From: Plantago elongata
Lineage: Eukaryota > Streptophyta > Magnoliopsida > Lamiales > Plantaginaceae
Reading direction: 5' to 3'
Length of the DNA stretch: 55,297 bases
NCBI GenBank assembly: GCA_036897095.1
Contig: JAYMSP010000369.1
Span: forward strand, 1 to 55,297
Part shown: piece by piece, positions 1 through 11,966 of the stretch
How the letters are laid out: every line of letters starts with the position of its first letter
Numbering within the stretch: position 1 is the stretch's first letter
Notes under the pieces: model-generated
Told to the model about the DNA's origin: nothing
The model's input: the letters and a program-made list of their open reading frames with translations, nothing else
Database searches by the model: none
Translations under genes and position numbers: made by a program

Positions 1-130
1 AAACCCAAAAAAATTTAAAACGTTAAGTGGAAAACCAAAAAAAAAAAAAAAAAAAAGGGTTCGGGTGTGAATTCAAAGTGGACCAAGAGGTTCAAGTGAA
101 AAATAAAATTTTCTCTAATTCTTTTAAGGA

Positions 131-1132
131 AAAATTACATCTGGCACCCCTTAATTAGATCACTATTTAAAAACACTCTTAAATTTTAAGTAATTATATC
201 AAGGTCCAAAAAATAACAAAGGATCTAATTTCTTATTACATTGAGGCTCAAAAGTCAACTCTCGTGCTTATGTGACACTCTAGCTTGGTGATGTGGCCGA
301 AAAAGTTGATTAAAATAACGAAAATGCCATCGCCTAATTCTATTTTCCCTTTCCTTTAATTCAATCTTCCTTGTTTCTTTTATTTTTCCTTTTCTTTAAA
401 TTTTCAATATTCATTTATATTTTATTTTATTCTCCAACCACCATAACCCACCAATCCACCATCTTCTTCTTCCTCCCTTCACCGTAACCCACTAATACAC
501 CATCTTCTTCTTCCTCTCACCACCGCCATCTTCTACGCACCAATTTTTTTTCTTCTTCTTTTCCGTTTACAACTCTGATCGGAGCTGTTCCGGACGAGCT
601 GTAGATCAGCTCCAAATCGGAGCTGATTTACAGCTCCAATCGGAGATGTAGACAGCTCTAATCGAAGCTGTCCGATCGGAGCAATATACATCTCCAATTT
701 GGAGCTGAAAAATTGCTCCAATCGGAACTGTTACAGCTCCAGATCGGAGCAATTTACAGTTCCGACATAGATGTTTTTCGGCTTCAATCGGAGCTATTTC
801 TTGATTGCAATCTAGAGTTATTTAGGATTTTTCAGCGAGCTATTTTTCGACTTCAATGGAGTTATTTTGGGAAGTTTTCAGCGACTAAAGAGAGGAGATG
901 AAAGAGTTTTTTTTATAAATTTTCTTTACTCTTTAATGTTTTATTAATGTTTTAATTTTTTATTGTTTTTTCTTAATTATCACGAGAGAGGAAAATCCAC
1001 TTTGATGAAAGAGAATGTTGATGTCGGCATTTTAATCAATAAAAATACATTTAGAGGTCTATATATATTTGTTTGAAATTTAAATATGAATTTTTAATTG
1101 GATCAAATTTAAGGAGTACCATATGAAATTCA
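131..1132. mobile_element. Non-autonomous TIR element, MULE-like
   Basis: The two ends are diverged inverted repeats: the left end (from about 131) reads ATTACATCTGGCACCCCTTA, and the reverse complement of the right end reads ATTTCATATGGTACTCCTTA. The match continues with gaps for roughly 60-80 bp. The interior has no coding capacity and carries an array of short palindromes at 577-800. Long imperfect terminal repeats and the ATGGTACC-like end resemble the element at 53132-54260, which points to Mutator-like origin. I could not see a clean 9-bp target duplication, so the superfamily is an inference. The 130 bases to its left are A-rich and hold nothing else I can identify. Confidence 0.5.
577..800. 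repeat. Degenerate array of short GATCGGAGCT/AGCTCC palindromes
   Basis: At least seven ATCGGA cores alternate with AGCTCC complements at irregular spacing of about 20-45 bp, so each neighbouring pair can fold into a small hairpin. The array sits in the centre of the TIR element at 131-1132 and breaks down after about 800. The short open frames on both strands here are by-products of the repeat, not genes. Confidence 0.6.
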
Positions 1133-2647
1133 CCATTCCCTTCATTTAACCTACATGAAGTGGCTTATGGATGCTATGTTTCAGTATTGTATATTTGAAG
1201 GCTACTATCTGAAATTCTGAATAATGAATGTTATTACTCCGGTTCAGGACAAATCTATTGTTATTTTGTTTTCTCTCATCTTCTTCAATTCAATATTCTA
1301 CTTTAATGTGTTTTTTAGTCTACTGTATTGTTGTAATCTACTGATGCTTTCAAATGTTCCATTATTTGCCACTTCTGTTGGTAGATGTAATTTGAAGTGT
1401 GTTTCTAATTATTTTGCTCGTGTTTCTCGTGTAATTATGTACGCTTGATATAAGTTGGGTTTTTCTGTGGTGGAATAGGAGTTGTACATAGTTAAAATAA
1501 AATAGTAGTTATATACTAAAATATTAACTAAATATATCCTTCAATTATTTATTTATTTCTTAATTTATAAATTTATTTATAAAAAATAATATAATAAAAT
1601 AACTTTAGTAATTCTTTTAAAATTGTAATTAAATTTAATATTAACTTACCATTATACCTTTCATAAAAAAATAAAAGTACTTACATTAATTATCATCGGA
1701 CCTCCTCCAACAATCCCCGGAACTCCAACCACCGCCATCGGACCACCGCCAGTCGACGGGTCTTTGGTGGACCTCCGGAGACATTCTAATTTAATTATAA
1801 AAGTTTATTATCTTAATGTAAAAATAATATGAATTGAACTCTACACCACTTGAACTCAAGTCCACTCACTTGCTACAAGTAATTATAGGTATTGAACTTA
1901 ATTATAAACACACACATACATATACATCTATATATACAATCAACAAAAAGATTGTCATTGTAATTAATAAAAGGTATGATTTTTTTTAATTTTTTTTTAG
2001 ATGTTTTGCATAAGCTTTTTCTATGCATGTTTAATGTCAACTGTGAATTAGTAGTAAAATTCTTAATATCAATTTTGGTACTAGAAATTAAGACGCATAT
2101 ACATATGTATGACAATAATGGAAGTAATAACGGTTACTCTCAACAAATTCAAAGCACAACTAATATATGGGGAAAATGGACAAAAAATAAGAATGGTTGT
2201 AAATTATGAATGGCATTTCATATTTATCTGCTCAACTATCGACATAGTTATAATTGTATAGGTTGAATGTTCGATTTTTACAGTTTTATTCTTCAAATTG
2301 TCGAAGTCATAAGTGTAATACATAATGTACTTGTCATATTCATATATTGTAATTGATTCCTTACAAATATAATTTCCATTAAATATTTAATGAATTTTAT
2401 AGCAAGGTAATTTCTAGTTATAATGCAAATAACTTCTTTAGTTATGAATAAAATACACGTAATAGATATAGATGTTAAGAATATATAATTTGGAAGAAAT
2501 AACAAATTATGTAATTCAATATTAAGTAGACGATCATGATTCACAAAGTTGAGGATAATAAATGGACAAAATTTCAATGCTCCTTTGAACTTAAGAAAAT
2601 CGATTGAAAATGTAGGAGGACATAATCATAATTCCACAATATCCATG
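1133..2647. other. Intergenic, no gene seen
   Basis: AT-rich sequence with only short, unconserved open frames. A small CCACCGCC/CATCGGACC-rich patch lies at about 1698-1780. No coding region, RNA gene or clear element ends could be supported. Confidence 0.5.
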
Positions 2648-2885
2648 GGGTAAATGGAAATTAAAAACGGGTAAGAAACAAGTTGAAATGAAATTAAAAG
2701 TTGTAAAAGGTAACTATAAAAGCGGATAAGAAATAAGTTGAAATTAAAATTAAAAGAAAATGTTGACATCATTCATGGAGTAAAAGGTAACTAAAAACAA
2801 GTAAGAAATATGTTAAAATTAAAATTAAAAGGGATAAAAGGTAATTAAAAAATGGGTAAGAAATAAGTTGAGATAAGTTAAAATA
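2648..2885. repeat. Four degenerate tandem copies of a ~50-56 bp unit
   Basis: Four successive blocks start near 2650, 2704, 2779 and 2830. Each carries GGTAA(C/T)TAAAAA, then GGGTAAGAAATAAGTTGA or a close variant, then an AAATTAAAAG run. Copies differ by substitutions and short indels, and one pair is separated by an extra stretch (TGTTGACATCATTCATGG). The tract is non-coding and intergenic. Confidence 0.6.
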
Positions 2886-2997
2886 AAATGTTTACAAAAT
2901 TTGACACAATGAAGGTTTGAACCTTTGATCTCCAACCTCAGCAACACATTACTAGTATACCAATGATTAGTCTGTGATCTATTCGCCCAGTCATTAA

Positions 2998-3248
2998 GGG
3001 CTGATTGGAGTAGCATTCAAATGCCCATTTAGATGTTACTCGGGAATTTTATGCTTGTTATGACATTTAAATGTCGAAGATCGAAATGGCTCTACAGTAG
3101 CAACATTTTTCTTACATATATAACAAACATATAATACCCTATCCAATTACAATTCTATACGAAACATAATTTTAACAATCCCACTACAATTCCGATCACT
3201 ATTCAGGCATTTAAATCGGGGCATTTAAGTCGCATGCCAATCAGCCCC
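2998..3248. mobile_element. Tourist-like (PIF/Harbinger) MITE
   Basis: About 251 bp bounded by the inverted pair GGGCTGATTGG and CCAATCAGCCCC. Just inside both ends lie CATTT(A)AA/GCATTTAAAT motifs. The flanks are TTA/TAA-like, though an exact 3-bp target duplication depends on where the first G is placed. The same family is present at 53184-53331, where the TTA duplication is exact, so the two copies support each other. No coding capacity. Confidence 0.65.
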
Positions 3249-5064
3249 TAAATTTATACTGAATTTTGATGATGATGTAATTAATTACATACCAATCCCT
3301 GTCCCAACTCAAATTCTCATCTTAAGGTCCTTTCAATTTCTGCGAGCTTTCAAACCAGTCCATGTAAATCCGAAAAGTTTTGTATCCTCGAAATTCTTCA
3401 ATCCAAATCCAAGTAAAGGTTTGAGCTACTTTTTAACATCGTCCTCTATCCGATTATCACAAGATTAAGCCTTTAAATTCACCAAATAAACAAGAAATTT
3501 TGGAACCCATTTCAAAATCAAACAACAAATTAATTCAACCCCTTGTTTTCCTTCAATTCTAGAACAATAACACCCTGATAATCCCTTGTATTCTGATTAC
3601 CGGATCGAAAGTAGTGGCCGGATGGTGGTGTGCCATTGTTAGAGGGTGGTGGTGCCATCATTTGATGGTGCTGCTTCTTTTCTTCCTCATTTTAAACATT
3701 TTTATTTATTATTATTATTTATTTTATTTTTATATGAAATGAAATTCTTAAATAGAATTTTGTATTAGATATGAAGGGTGCAGTTGTTAATTAGTTAGTA
3801 CGACAACTTTGGAGTTGTCGTACATTGATAGAGTAGTCGTACACAAAATCAATGGTTGAGATTAGATCTCAGCGATAGTACGATTACTATCTCATTTTAA
3901 CAAGTAGTACGACTACTATCTCATCGTAAAAAACCCCAAATAAGTTTGTTTATAGATGTTTTCCTCAATTATCAAAGTAGAAGATTCAACCTGTTTGGTC
4001 AGGTCGTTCCAAAATGTAATTGGTTAGTATGGTGAATGCCTGATGGATACTCTTGTAGAGGTGGACGAGAAGAAGATGTTTTGGGTTCAGTCAAGAATCA
4101 GAGTTTTGCAGCTTGTGATTGGATTAATGAATAGTGAGTATGACCTTACCTTAGAGAGCAACAAATTGGTAGAGGTTTGGGATTAATGAGTATGAGTGTA
4201 CGACCACTGAATGTATTGTATCAAAGGGACTTGAAAGAGTTGGACGGGATTGGCTTTGTGAAGGATGTAATGTACCGGTACGACCTGATTAATCATTTCG
4301 TTTGCAAAGCAAAGTCTTACAAAATCTACCCTTTTTGCCTTCAAATACATCGAAAATAACTTATAAACTTCATTATGATTGTTCCTCATCGGTTGCCCTA
4401 TACTCCCTTATCAAGATAGTAGAAGTGTATCAACGACTTGTTCGATTAATTTATCCACACGTTATTAACACGAATCGTAAACCTACTTATTGATTATAGA
4501 TCAGTAACTTGTATATATATAAGAATTATATCATGACAATAATAGTAACGTTGATTTTATCATCAAAACATACTCATTTAAATTGATGATGCGCTTCACA
4601 TGCATAGCGTGTGTCTTATTGCTAGTTTCTTAATAATGTAATTTTGTTTGAATGTAAATTTTATAAATGCGTATAAGAATAACTTGTTTAAGTCGACTGT
4701 TGAGACAACTTCGAGAGTGTATTGGTACACAATAAATTTAGAGGGTTTAATTTTCAGTAATACACTATTTAGGCTGTGTTTTTCTAATTAAAATTTATTG
4801 AATTGAACTAGACATGACTTAATTTAATTAAACCGAAATAAAGTATACTGTCAATTATGATTAATTGAGCTGAACTGAAACGAAACTGAATTGATTTTCA
4901 GTTGAAGAGAACAAAATGAGATCACATGCCGAGCACATGCCAATTCCCAAACAGTCCTCTACCGCTCTGGCCTGCTTTTGAAACCGCCCGCCCAAGGCCC
5001 TCTGCCCTAAATCATCTGAGAAAACCCAAACCAAATCGACTTTTGGTCTGAGCTTTGGTTTACA
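3249..5064. other. Intergenic; small hairpin at 3798-3823
   Basis: No gene supported. GTACGACAACT at 3798-3808 pairs perfectly with AGTTGTCGTAC at 3813-3823 across a TTGG loop. Further TACGAC/GTCGTA words recur at about 3836, 3877, 3907, 4199 and 4275. From about 4920 the sequence becomes GC-richer and leads into the SmD3 promoter, including the GGCC-containing stretch AAGGCCCTCTGCCCTAAATC. Confidence 0.5.
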
Positions 5065-5071
5065 TATATAT

Positions 5072-5109
<38 letters not shown>

Positions 5110-5140
5110 ACAGACTAGTGTTTGAAAAAGGGGAGGAGAA
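5065..5140 (+). promoter_or_regulatory. SmD3 core promoter and CT-repeat leader
   Basis: A TATA-like stretch (TATATATAAA, 5065-5074) is followed at once by an uninterrupted 32-nt (CT)n tract (5075-5106), then a short leader ending GGGGAGGAGAA before the ATG at 5141. Transcription would be expected to start about 25-35 bases downstream of the TATA box, within or just after the CT tract. CT-rich leaders are common in plant housekeeping genes. The exact start site is inferred. Confidence 0.55.
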
Positions 5141-8100
5141 ATGAGTCGGAGCTTAGGGATACCGGTGAAGCTGCTACACGAGGCGTCCGGTCACATCGTT
5201 AGTGTGGAGCTGAAGAGCGGCGAGCTTTATCGCGGAAGTATGGTAGAGTGTGAGGATAATTGGAATTGCCAGCTTGAAAACATTACTTACACTGCCAAGG
5301 TACCTTCCTTCTTTACTAGTTAATTTATACTTATCCTCTGTGTCTTCTATGCTCCGTTTCTTCATTGTTTCTGCGCTATAATATCATGTTTTGGGATAAA
5401 TTAAATTAGTTAGATGATTTTGAGCTTTGGTATTCCCCTTGCTCAACATTTGTGATCTGGCTCTTAAACCCTAGCTAGGCGTCAAAGTAAAATCTTACTC
5501 CTTAATTCTTACGTGTATACATCTAATGAGCTACTGGATTCGACGTATTTTGGCTTTTCCGATTGGCATTTAGCTTGCATATTGTTCTTTGTCAACACTA
5601 GGCTTTTTCAAGTGGTAGAAAAGTTTCAATGCTAATTTATTGGGGATTTTTTTCCGGAAGCAACGGAGTGTACCCATTTGGTTTTGGAGAGGATGTTAAA
5701 TGCCATAATTCCTTTGTTTTTGTTTTATTCAGAGTCCTGGCTTATTTCTTGGGATGCTACTGCTTAGTAAATGAGAAATTGGGTGCTTAGTTCTGAAGCA
5801 TTACGCCATAGACTGATTGTGTATGCTACTGTAATTTCGTCGGTATGTTCTTGTGCTTTGTGGAGTGGCGTGATACCTGTCAAGTGGTTGTGTTTATACC
5901 TTGGTGTTTTACTTTTAAAGGGGATGTGAATTGGTATGAGTTATAGTTGAGATATTTTATACTCCCTCCATTCTCTCTTTTGCACAATTTTTACGACAAC
6001 AAGTTAAAATACATTGTGGCCCCATGTAATTAAACTAAAGAGGGAGATTTGTGATAGAAAAAGTTTCAGAAAAAGGAAATGGAAAGTTTCGCTCAAAACG
6101 GAAAAATGGCAATTTGCATAAAGAATGTAAAAATGTCAAGTTTCATAAAGAATAGAGGGAGTACCTTTTTAAGTAATGATGATTTAATATGTCCTAATGT
6201 GATAGTTTACGGTGCTCCAATTCACTCAAGGTATTCTTGTATCTTGAGGATTATATATGTACGTGCACATTAGTTTCTTTTAAATTCTTTGCCCTCTAAG
6301 AGGATTGGAAAAGACGGGTTTTGTAGTTGAGATATCCTTTTAAGTTTCAAGTTATGACAGTCAATCACACCTGCTGCTTTGATCAATTTCGAGAGTTCTG
6401 GATATCTTGCGATGTTTGTTGGTACTTGATGGGACAGTAGATTGACTTCTCATAATTTAGTAGGAGGGTCTACGGGATTTCGTAGACCCCCATGGTTTTG
6501 ACGTTTTAAGAACAAAAGTATATGCTCATTGCTAACGTAATATGTTGGTCACTTGTGCCTTCTGAGTTTACATTTTCTCTCTTTCACGTCTGTAAACGTG
6601 CAATTTACATATGATGCATTGTCATTTTTACGAGGATATTGTTTTTTAATATCCAAGCAATTCCAGATTTTGGTATTTGAGATGATCACATTGGGGTGCA
6701 ATTAAAATGCATGTGTTATATTGAATACCTCTTGTTATTGATATATTGTCACTTAATGTGACAGGGAAGCTATATATTTTTTATTATTAAAATTCACTTG
6801 AACAATTGAATTAAGGGATAAATTGTCTTCCCTGGAATTTTCTCTTAATTAATTATTGCCACTGACATCATAAAATATCGCAGGATGGGAAGGTCTCACA
6901 GCTTGAGCATGTTTTCATCAGGGGTAGTAAAGTCAGGTTGGTGCCTTTTTTTTTTTTTTTTTTGATTTCTTTTAGTCCTATGTAAATTGCACATGGACAT
7001 CCAACCTTGTGGTATGTAGTTTATACAGATGCACAGCTTGTTAAGTAACCATTACCTGATGTATGATTAATGACATTTATGCCTCTCTTAAAGTGCTTTT
7101 CTGCACTGCATGGATAGTCAGTGATGTTGTATCTTTTGGCTGTATGCTATGGAATGTCATATAAATTGAATATGGCATTTTTATTCAGATTCTTAACTTT
7201 GCTGTTGTGTTGTGACATTCAATTTCTTGTGTGATTTGCCAAACATTAAATATTTCATTCTCTTGTGTTTTTTGTGTAATTTAACTTTTAACTTCTATGT
7301 GGATTGTGGAGTTCTCTTTGATTCACATTGGATTCTTTTTTCATGTTTATTTATTTACAGGTTCATGGTAATCCCGGATATGCTTAAGAATGCTCCAATG
7401 TTCAAGCGCTTGGAAGCAAGAATTAAGGTACTCATATTTTGGCTTACAGTTATATTGTTATCTTTATGTTTCTTACAGTTTTAGCTGATTATTGTCTTCC
7501 CAAATTTTGTAGGGCAAGGGTTCATCTCTTGGAGTTGGACGTGGACGTGCTGTGGCCATGCGTGCTAGAGTACGTTTTCTTTCTGCTTAATATGGATTTT
7601 TTTGTTCTTGTTACCCAATCTTATTCTGCATCTTACTGTGTGCTAGTTATTCCATCACATTTCGGTGCTTGATGCTATTCTGTTAGTTTCACTCAGTAAT
7701 ATTAACTTGATCTAGTGTGATGTTGCATTAAACCGTGGCTGAGCTATCTATATTAGGCTGAACAACTTACCAAAGCTGGTGTAGCTACATATCTTGTACT
7801 AGTAGTAATAGGTGATTCTCTCTTTCTTGCACTTCAAGTGTACTCCTGTCTATACAAGCCTAATTATAGATGGGTGTTTGCCACTCTAGTACTTTACATG
7901 TTTAGTGATTACCCGGCGAAGTCTACTCTTTTGTATGCAGTCCTTAATACCCCCTTTGAATTCTAGAATAGGCACATGTTGAATTCTAGAAATAGGCACA
8001 TGCGAAAACTTAAGTAATACAATACTGGCAGTACAAGAATTCTGTACTTGTTACATGTATGCAATAATCAACATATATATAAAGCTGAAGAGCTACTAAG

Positions 8101-8234
8101 ATTGTGATACGGTGCAAGTTATTCTCATACATGGAGTTGTGTAACTCTTGTTCTCTTCTTGGCAGGCTCAGGCTGCTGGCCGCGGAGGAGCTCCACCTGG
8201 TGGTAGGGGGGCTGTTCCACCTGTAAGACGGTGA
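5141..8234 (+). CDS. SMD3: Small nuclear ribonucleoprotein SmD3
   Basis: Core spliceosomal Sm protein; with SmB it joins the seven-member ring on the Sm site of U1, U2, U4 and U5 snRNAs, assembled in the cytoplasm and acting in the nucleus. Coding exons are 5141-5299, 6884-6936, 7361-7427, 7513-7569 and 8166-8234, all with GT-AG borders and matching phases, giving 134 aa, close to the known plant length. Residues 1 to about 85 form the Sm fold: Sm1 includes [16 protein letters not shown], and Sm2 includes [18 protein letters not shown]. The tail has RGR and GRGG/GGRG motifs of the type that is arginine-methylated in SmD proteins. The ATG follows an in-frame-clean leader and gives the canonical [15 protein letters not shown] start. 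Intron 1 (1.6 kb) contains a Stowaway MITE. No sign of decay. Confidence 0.96.
5962..6161. mobile_element. Stowaway-like MITE in SmD3 intron 1
   Basis: A 200-bp element beginning CTCCCTCCATTCTCTCTTTT and ending AAGAATAGAGGGAG, flanked on both sides by TA (5960-5961 and 6162-6163). This is the expected Tc1/mariner (Stowaway) target duplication. It has no coding capacity and lies well inside the intron, so splicing should be unaffected. Confidence 0.85.
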
Positions 8235-9243
8235 TGATCATATCTAGTGTGATGAAGAGAACATAGTCATTGAAGAATCCTCGAGTTATTTCATCGACTT
8301 GTGTCCTAGCTGTGGATACATATTTGTGAACTTATAACTCTAGTGATAACTTCCGGTAGTAGTGTCCGGTTGTCACTCTTGTACCATCTCAATTCCAGTA
8401 ATGGTCTGGCTCTTGTTAGACAGGATAATGCTGTTTCCGGTGTTTTGTGTGTTCAATCCGTGAAGCATTTCCCTGTGGCCCATTGAGCCTTTTGTTTTTC
8501 CAGATATGAACTTGAGAATGAGTGAGCGTGTGGGATCTTTTATGTTGGTTTATGCATAATTACACTGCGGTTCAAGAACTTGGTAGGTGCAAGATTTTGG
8601 AAAACAAAATGTTAAAGTTATAAACTTAAGAAGAAAAAAACAACCTTTATAAAATGCTACCTCTTTTAAAAGCTTCCAAAGAAAAATTTTCGTTGAATTT
8701 TGACTGTAAGTTACATACAAAATCATAATATAAAGGTATATTAATAAAATATATTTAATTTATTTTTATAATATAATTTTATTATATTTTCTTGTTGCGT
8801 AGTTTGAATGTAATGTACAGTCAAAGTTCGAGAAAAATCTATCTTTAGAATTTTTCTTAAAAGATCGGAGAAAGAAATATATTATCATGGTTACAATTTA
8901 ATTATGATAATTATATTAACAAAAACTTTACATTTAATTTTTGAATTAACAAAGTAGATGCATACTTTGTCAATGTCAGTAGTTTTGTTTTTTTGCAATG
9001 AATGAAATTAAAAAATGATTATTGCTTACTCCGATTTACTAAAAATTAATACTAACATATGACGTTGCCAAGGCATATTTTAATTTCTATAAGCAATAAC
9101 AACTTAATAAAACAATCCATTCAAAAAAATAATAAGAAAGAATATTTAAAGTTACAACAAATGAAAAACGAAATAACTATGAAGAAATTTATTATTCCGC
9201 AATAGATGCATCGGCTGCAAAATAAAAGAGATTAAAGTTTTAG
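8235..9243. other. SmD3 3' UTR, then intergenic AT-rich DNA
   Basis: The 3' untranslated region runs from the TGA at 8232-8234 for probably 250-350 bases; composition drops to very AT-rich after about 8600. No further gene, RNA or element ends were recognised up to the Helitron-like relic. Confidence 0.5.
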
Positions 9244-10575
9244 TTAGTAAAGGTAAGGGTATGTGAACTTGAATAGATTATTACAATGAATAAAGAAATA
9301 CTTACCACATAGGTTTCTAAATATTTCCTTGTAGACAACATTTGTAGTCGTATCAGTTGGATTTCCATCCTCATTCAATGCTAAAACCTTCAGGCCTTTT
9401 TTGTTTGTGACCCTTGAAAATGCAACATACAACTGTCCATGACAGAAATCAGGCTTTGGAAGGTAGAGTCCTAGAGCTAATGACAGACCTTGGCTCTTGT
9501 TGATTATCATTGGATAACAAACTAATATGGAAAATTGTCTCCTTTGAAATCTAATAGGAAAAGGGCTCATCACCATTCGCGTTATGTAAACCTTCCTCCC
9601 AACATTCTTTCCATGTATCAATCTTCGCCTGAATAACATGTGTGCCAATCTGGGTGACGATCAACCGAGTTCCATTGCATACTCCTGTGCATGATCGATA
9701 TTTCTAAGAAGCATTATCGGACAACCTTCTTTTAGACGAATGATATGATTGGGTGCCCCAGAAGTCTTAGTAGTGTTCAAGAATTCAACAGAATAAACAT
9801 CTTCTCGATTAACCACATTATCTTCGTCTGGACATATGCGATCAACACTCATGAACTCCTTTGAATCTCCAGGCAATAGTGACACTGAATAATCATTGAC
9901 CTCCTGCACAATCTCGTTAGTTGGAGCTAGTATAGCTCTTGGAAGTATCGTCCGTCACCAACATTGTCCAACAACCTAGGGTAGGTACTCTTTACTATAG
10001 CTGCAATAGGTGGATCATTAGAACGAATCAACATATCCTCGCGCAGTTTGATCTGAACCTCTGCATCATTACCACCGCCAACATCACCATCCCCAGCTTT
10101 CAATAGCGATTCCGCAAAATCCCCAATCGATCGTAAGTCATCTGATGAGACTCCGAACTGAAATTAATGAGATGAATATAAAATAGTAAGACAAATTATA
10201 ACATACATTATGATAACAAAGTTAATATATCAATTAAGTATGGAACATAATTATAATTGTAGAATCATGTATAAAAAAAAGTGAAAATACCTGTAGACGC
10301 ATGTTCTTAATAAGTTTCAACACCCGACAGTGGTCTCAAATCCTGCGAGATGAGGAAATTGAATGATGTACTATATTTTGTTTACTACCCTTAGGTACGG
10401 CGTCCAATATCTGTCTAAAATCTCCACCAATTATACTATAACTAATCCACTAAAGGGCTTAGTCGAAGGTCTACCATGTGCATCCCTCATAACGTCACGG
10501 AGACTACGATCAAAAGACTCAAAACAGTATATGTTAGTCATAGGAGCCTCATCCCAAACAAACATATGTTAATTT
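9244..10575 (-). pseudogene. Helitron PIF1-like helicase, C-terminal half, decayed
   Basis: On the minus strand this encodes pieces of the helicase of plant Helitrons, rolling-circle transposons. In order: a Walker-B block WDEAPM (10539-10556) followed by a GGDFRQILDAVPKG-type motif; an exon end reading HCRVLKLIKNMRLQ with a GT donor at 10290; a matching AG acceptor near 10158; then RLLDNVGDGRYFQ, RAILAPTNEIV, LKEGCPIMLLRNID, and the final INKSQGLSLALGLYLPKPD and HGQLYVAFSRV helicase motifs. At least three breaks interrupt it: before GGDF, between RYFQ and RAIL, and at the stop near 9660. No Walker A segment and no Rep nuclease domain were seen. It is a non-functional relic; the element's own termini were not located. 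Confidence 0.85.
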
Positions 10576-11072
10576 ATCGAATACGTGATCAAGTGCAAAA
10601 AACAATTATATTGCAATTGACTTTACCTACTACGTGTATTCCATTATTCTCCTGAAAACACGGTCCCTTTTTGATCACGTCTTTTCTTGGCCATTACTCT
10701 GGGCATCCTTATTTTTATCTTCAAGTGAAGGTTCATCATGAATATCCCTCCTTAGATTGAGCGTGTATTTATTCAAAAGTTGATCAAGACATTTTTCAGC
10801 AAGGGGAATGAGTGTCTAAAGTTCATGTGGCACTTATATTCCTTATAGGTGGCGGAGAAAAAGAAAATCCACAAGATTAATATAAAATGTATCAAATGGA
10901 CATTAGAATTATCAATATTGCCAAATTTTAAGTAAGTGTAATTTATAAAATATACTTATTGTATCCCCTTTGATCTTGTTGAGTGACGAGGAATTGGTTC
11001 GGGTTTGATTTGAGATGCTTTTTCTATTGATTCTTCACGCTTGTGATTCTTTTGTAAGCTTTTGAGATATCA

Positions 11073-11876
11073 CCTATTGAATTAAAATATAAAATCAATT
11101 AAATTAAGAGGAATATAGTAAACTATACTAATGAATGTGCACACAATTATATAAATCATAAAAGGAATCACCTTGTGAAGGTTCCTTATTTGTATCATTA
11201 AACTCAGATGATTCATGTCTTCTAAGACCTAGAAGAATATCTTGTTCAATATTTACTCTTTTACCCTTCTGTATTGACGTAGAGCACTCCGGAATATCAC
11301 TAGCATTATTCGCAATAGATGATTTGGTGCGTGGCACTATAACAATAGAAATATTTAGTTATTGTTAATTAACATATAATTAAAAGGAAAGAAACAATGA
11401 TAATATATAAATTATTAATTTACCGTTCGTAACACAATTTAGTGGGGTCCTTGATGTACCGATAATAGTATTTGAATGTCGACGTGTACGATGATTAACG
11501 ATTGTTGTGGTACCTAATCCATAAAATAAATATGTTAATAAACAATTAATATTTGTGATAAAACATATTTAGTAAAAATCACCTAAGAAATTACCAATTA
11601 TGACATCACTTAGAGGTGATATGACATTTATACTTGGTGGATCATTTATCACGACACCATTATGTGGCCTTTTTGGTAAGTTTTTGAGGTGGAACTGAAA
11701 AATAAGAAAAAATACATGTGAGTATAGTATCGTTAATTATAATGTGAATATTGACAGAAAAATAAATTACGTACCATTCTCATTTGAAATCGAATTCTTT
11801 TATTGGGAGTAATACGATCAGGAGTAGTTGATTTACTGCTCCTCGACTGATCAAAACTTAGTGGTGTTTTATCCAT
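11073..11876 (-). pseudogene. Short 5' exons linked to the Helitron-like relic
   Basis: Four consecutive coding blocks have consistent GT-AG borders on the minus strand: 11876-11775 (starting MDKTPLSFDQSRSSK), 11694-11595, 11513-11424 and 11336-11172. After the first, phase-0, intron, every intron is phase 1. A fifth block from 11073 starts in phase but meets a stop after about 16 codons. The peptides are basic and serine/threonine-rich with no known domain; words such as SRTPLNCVTN resemble the spacer-like N-terminal regions of Helitron-encoded proteins, as far as I recall. Between here and the helicase, 10680-10830 has one further open stretch (KCLDQLLNKYTLNLRRDIHD). I infer that this is the 5' part of the same decayed gene, but an unrelated host gene fragment is possible. 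Confidence 0.45.
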
Positions 11877-11966
11877 GGAAACTTGCATAAATAAAAAAAT
11901 ATATAAATTAAGCATGCTTCTAAAACAAGTAAAGTAATATTTCATTCCCCAAGAATTTAAAGACAA

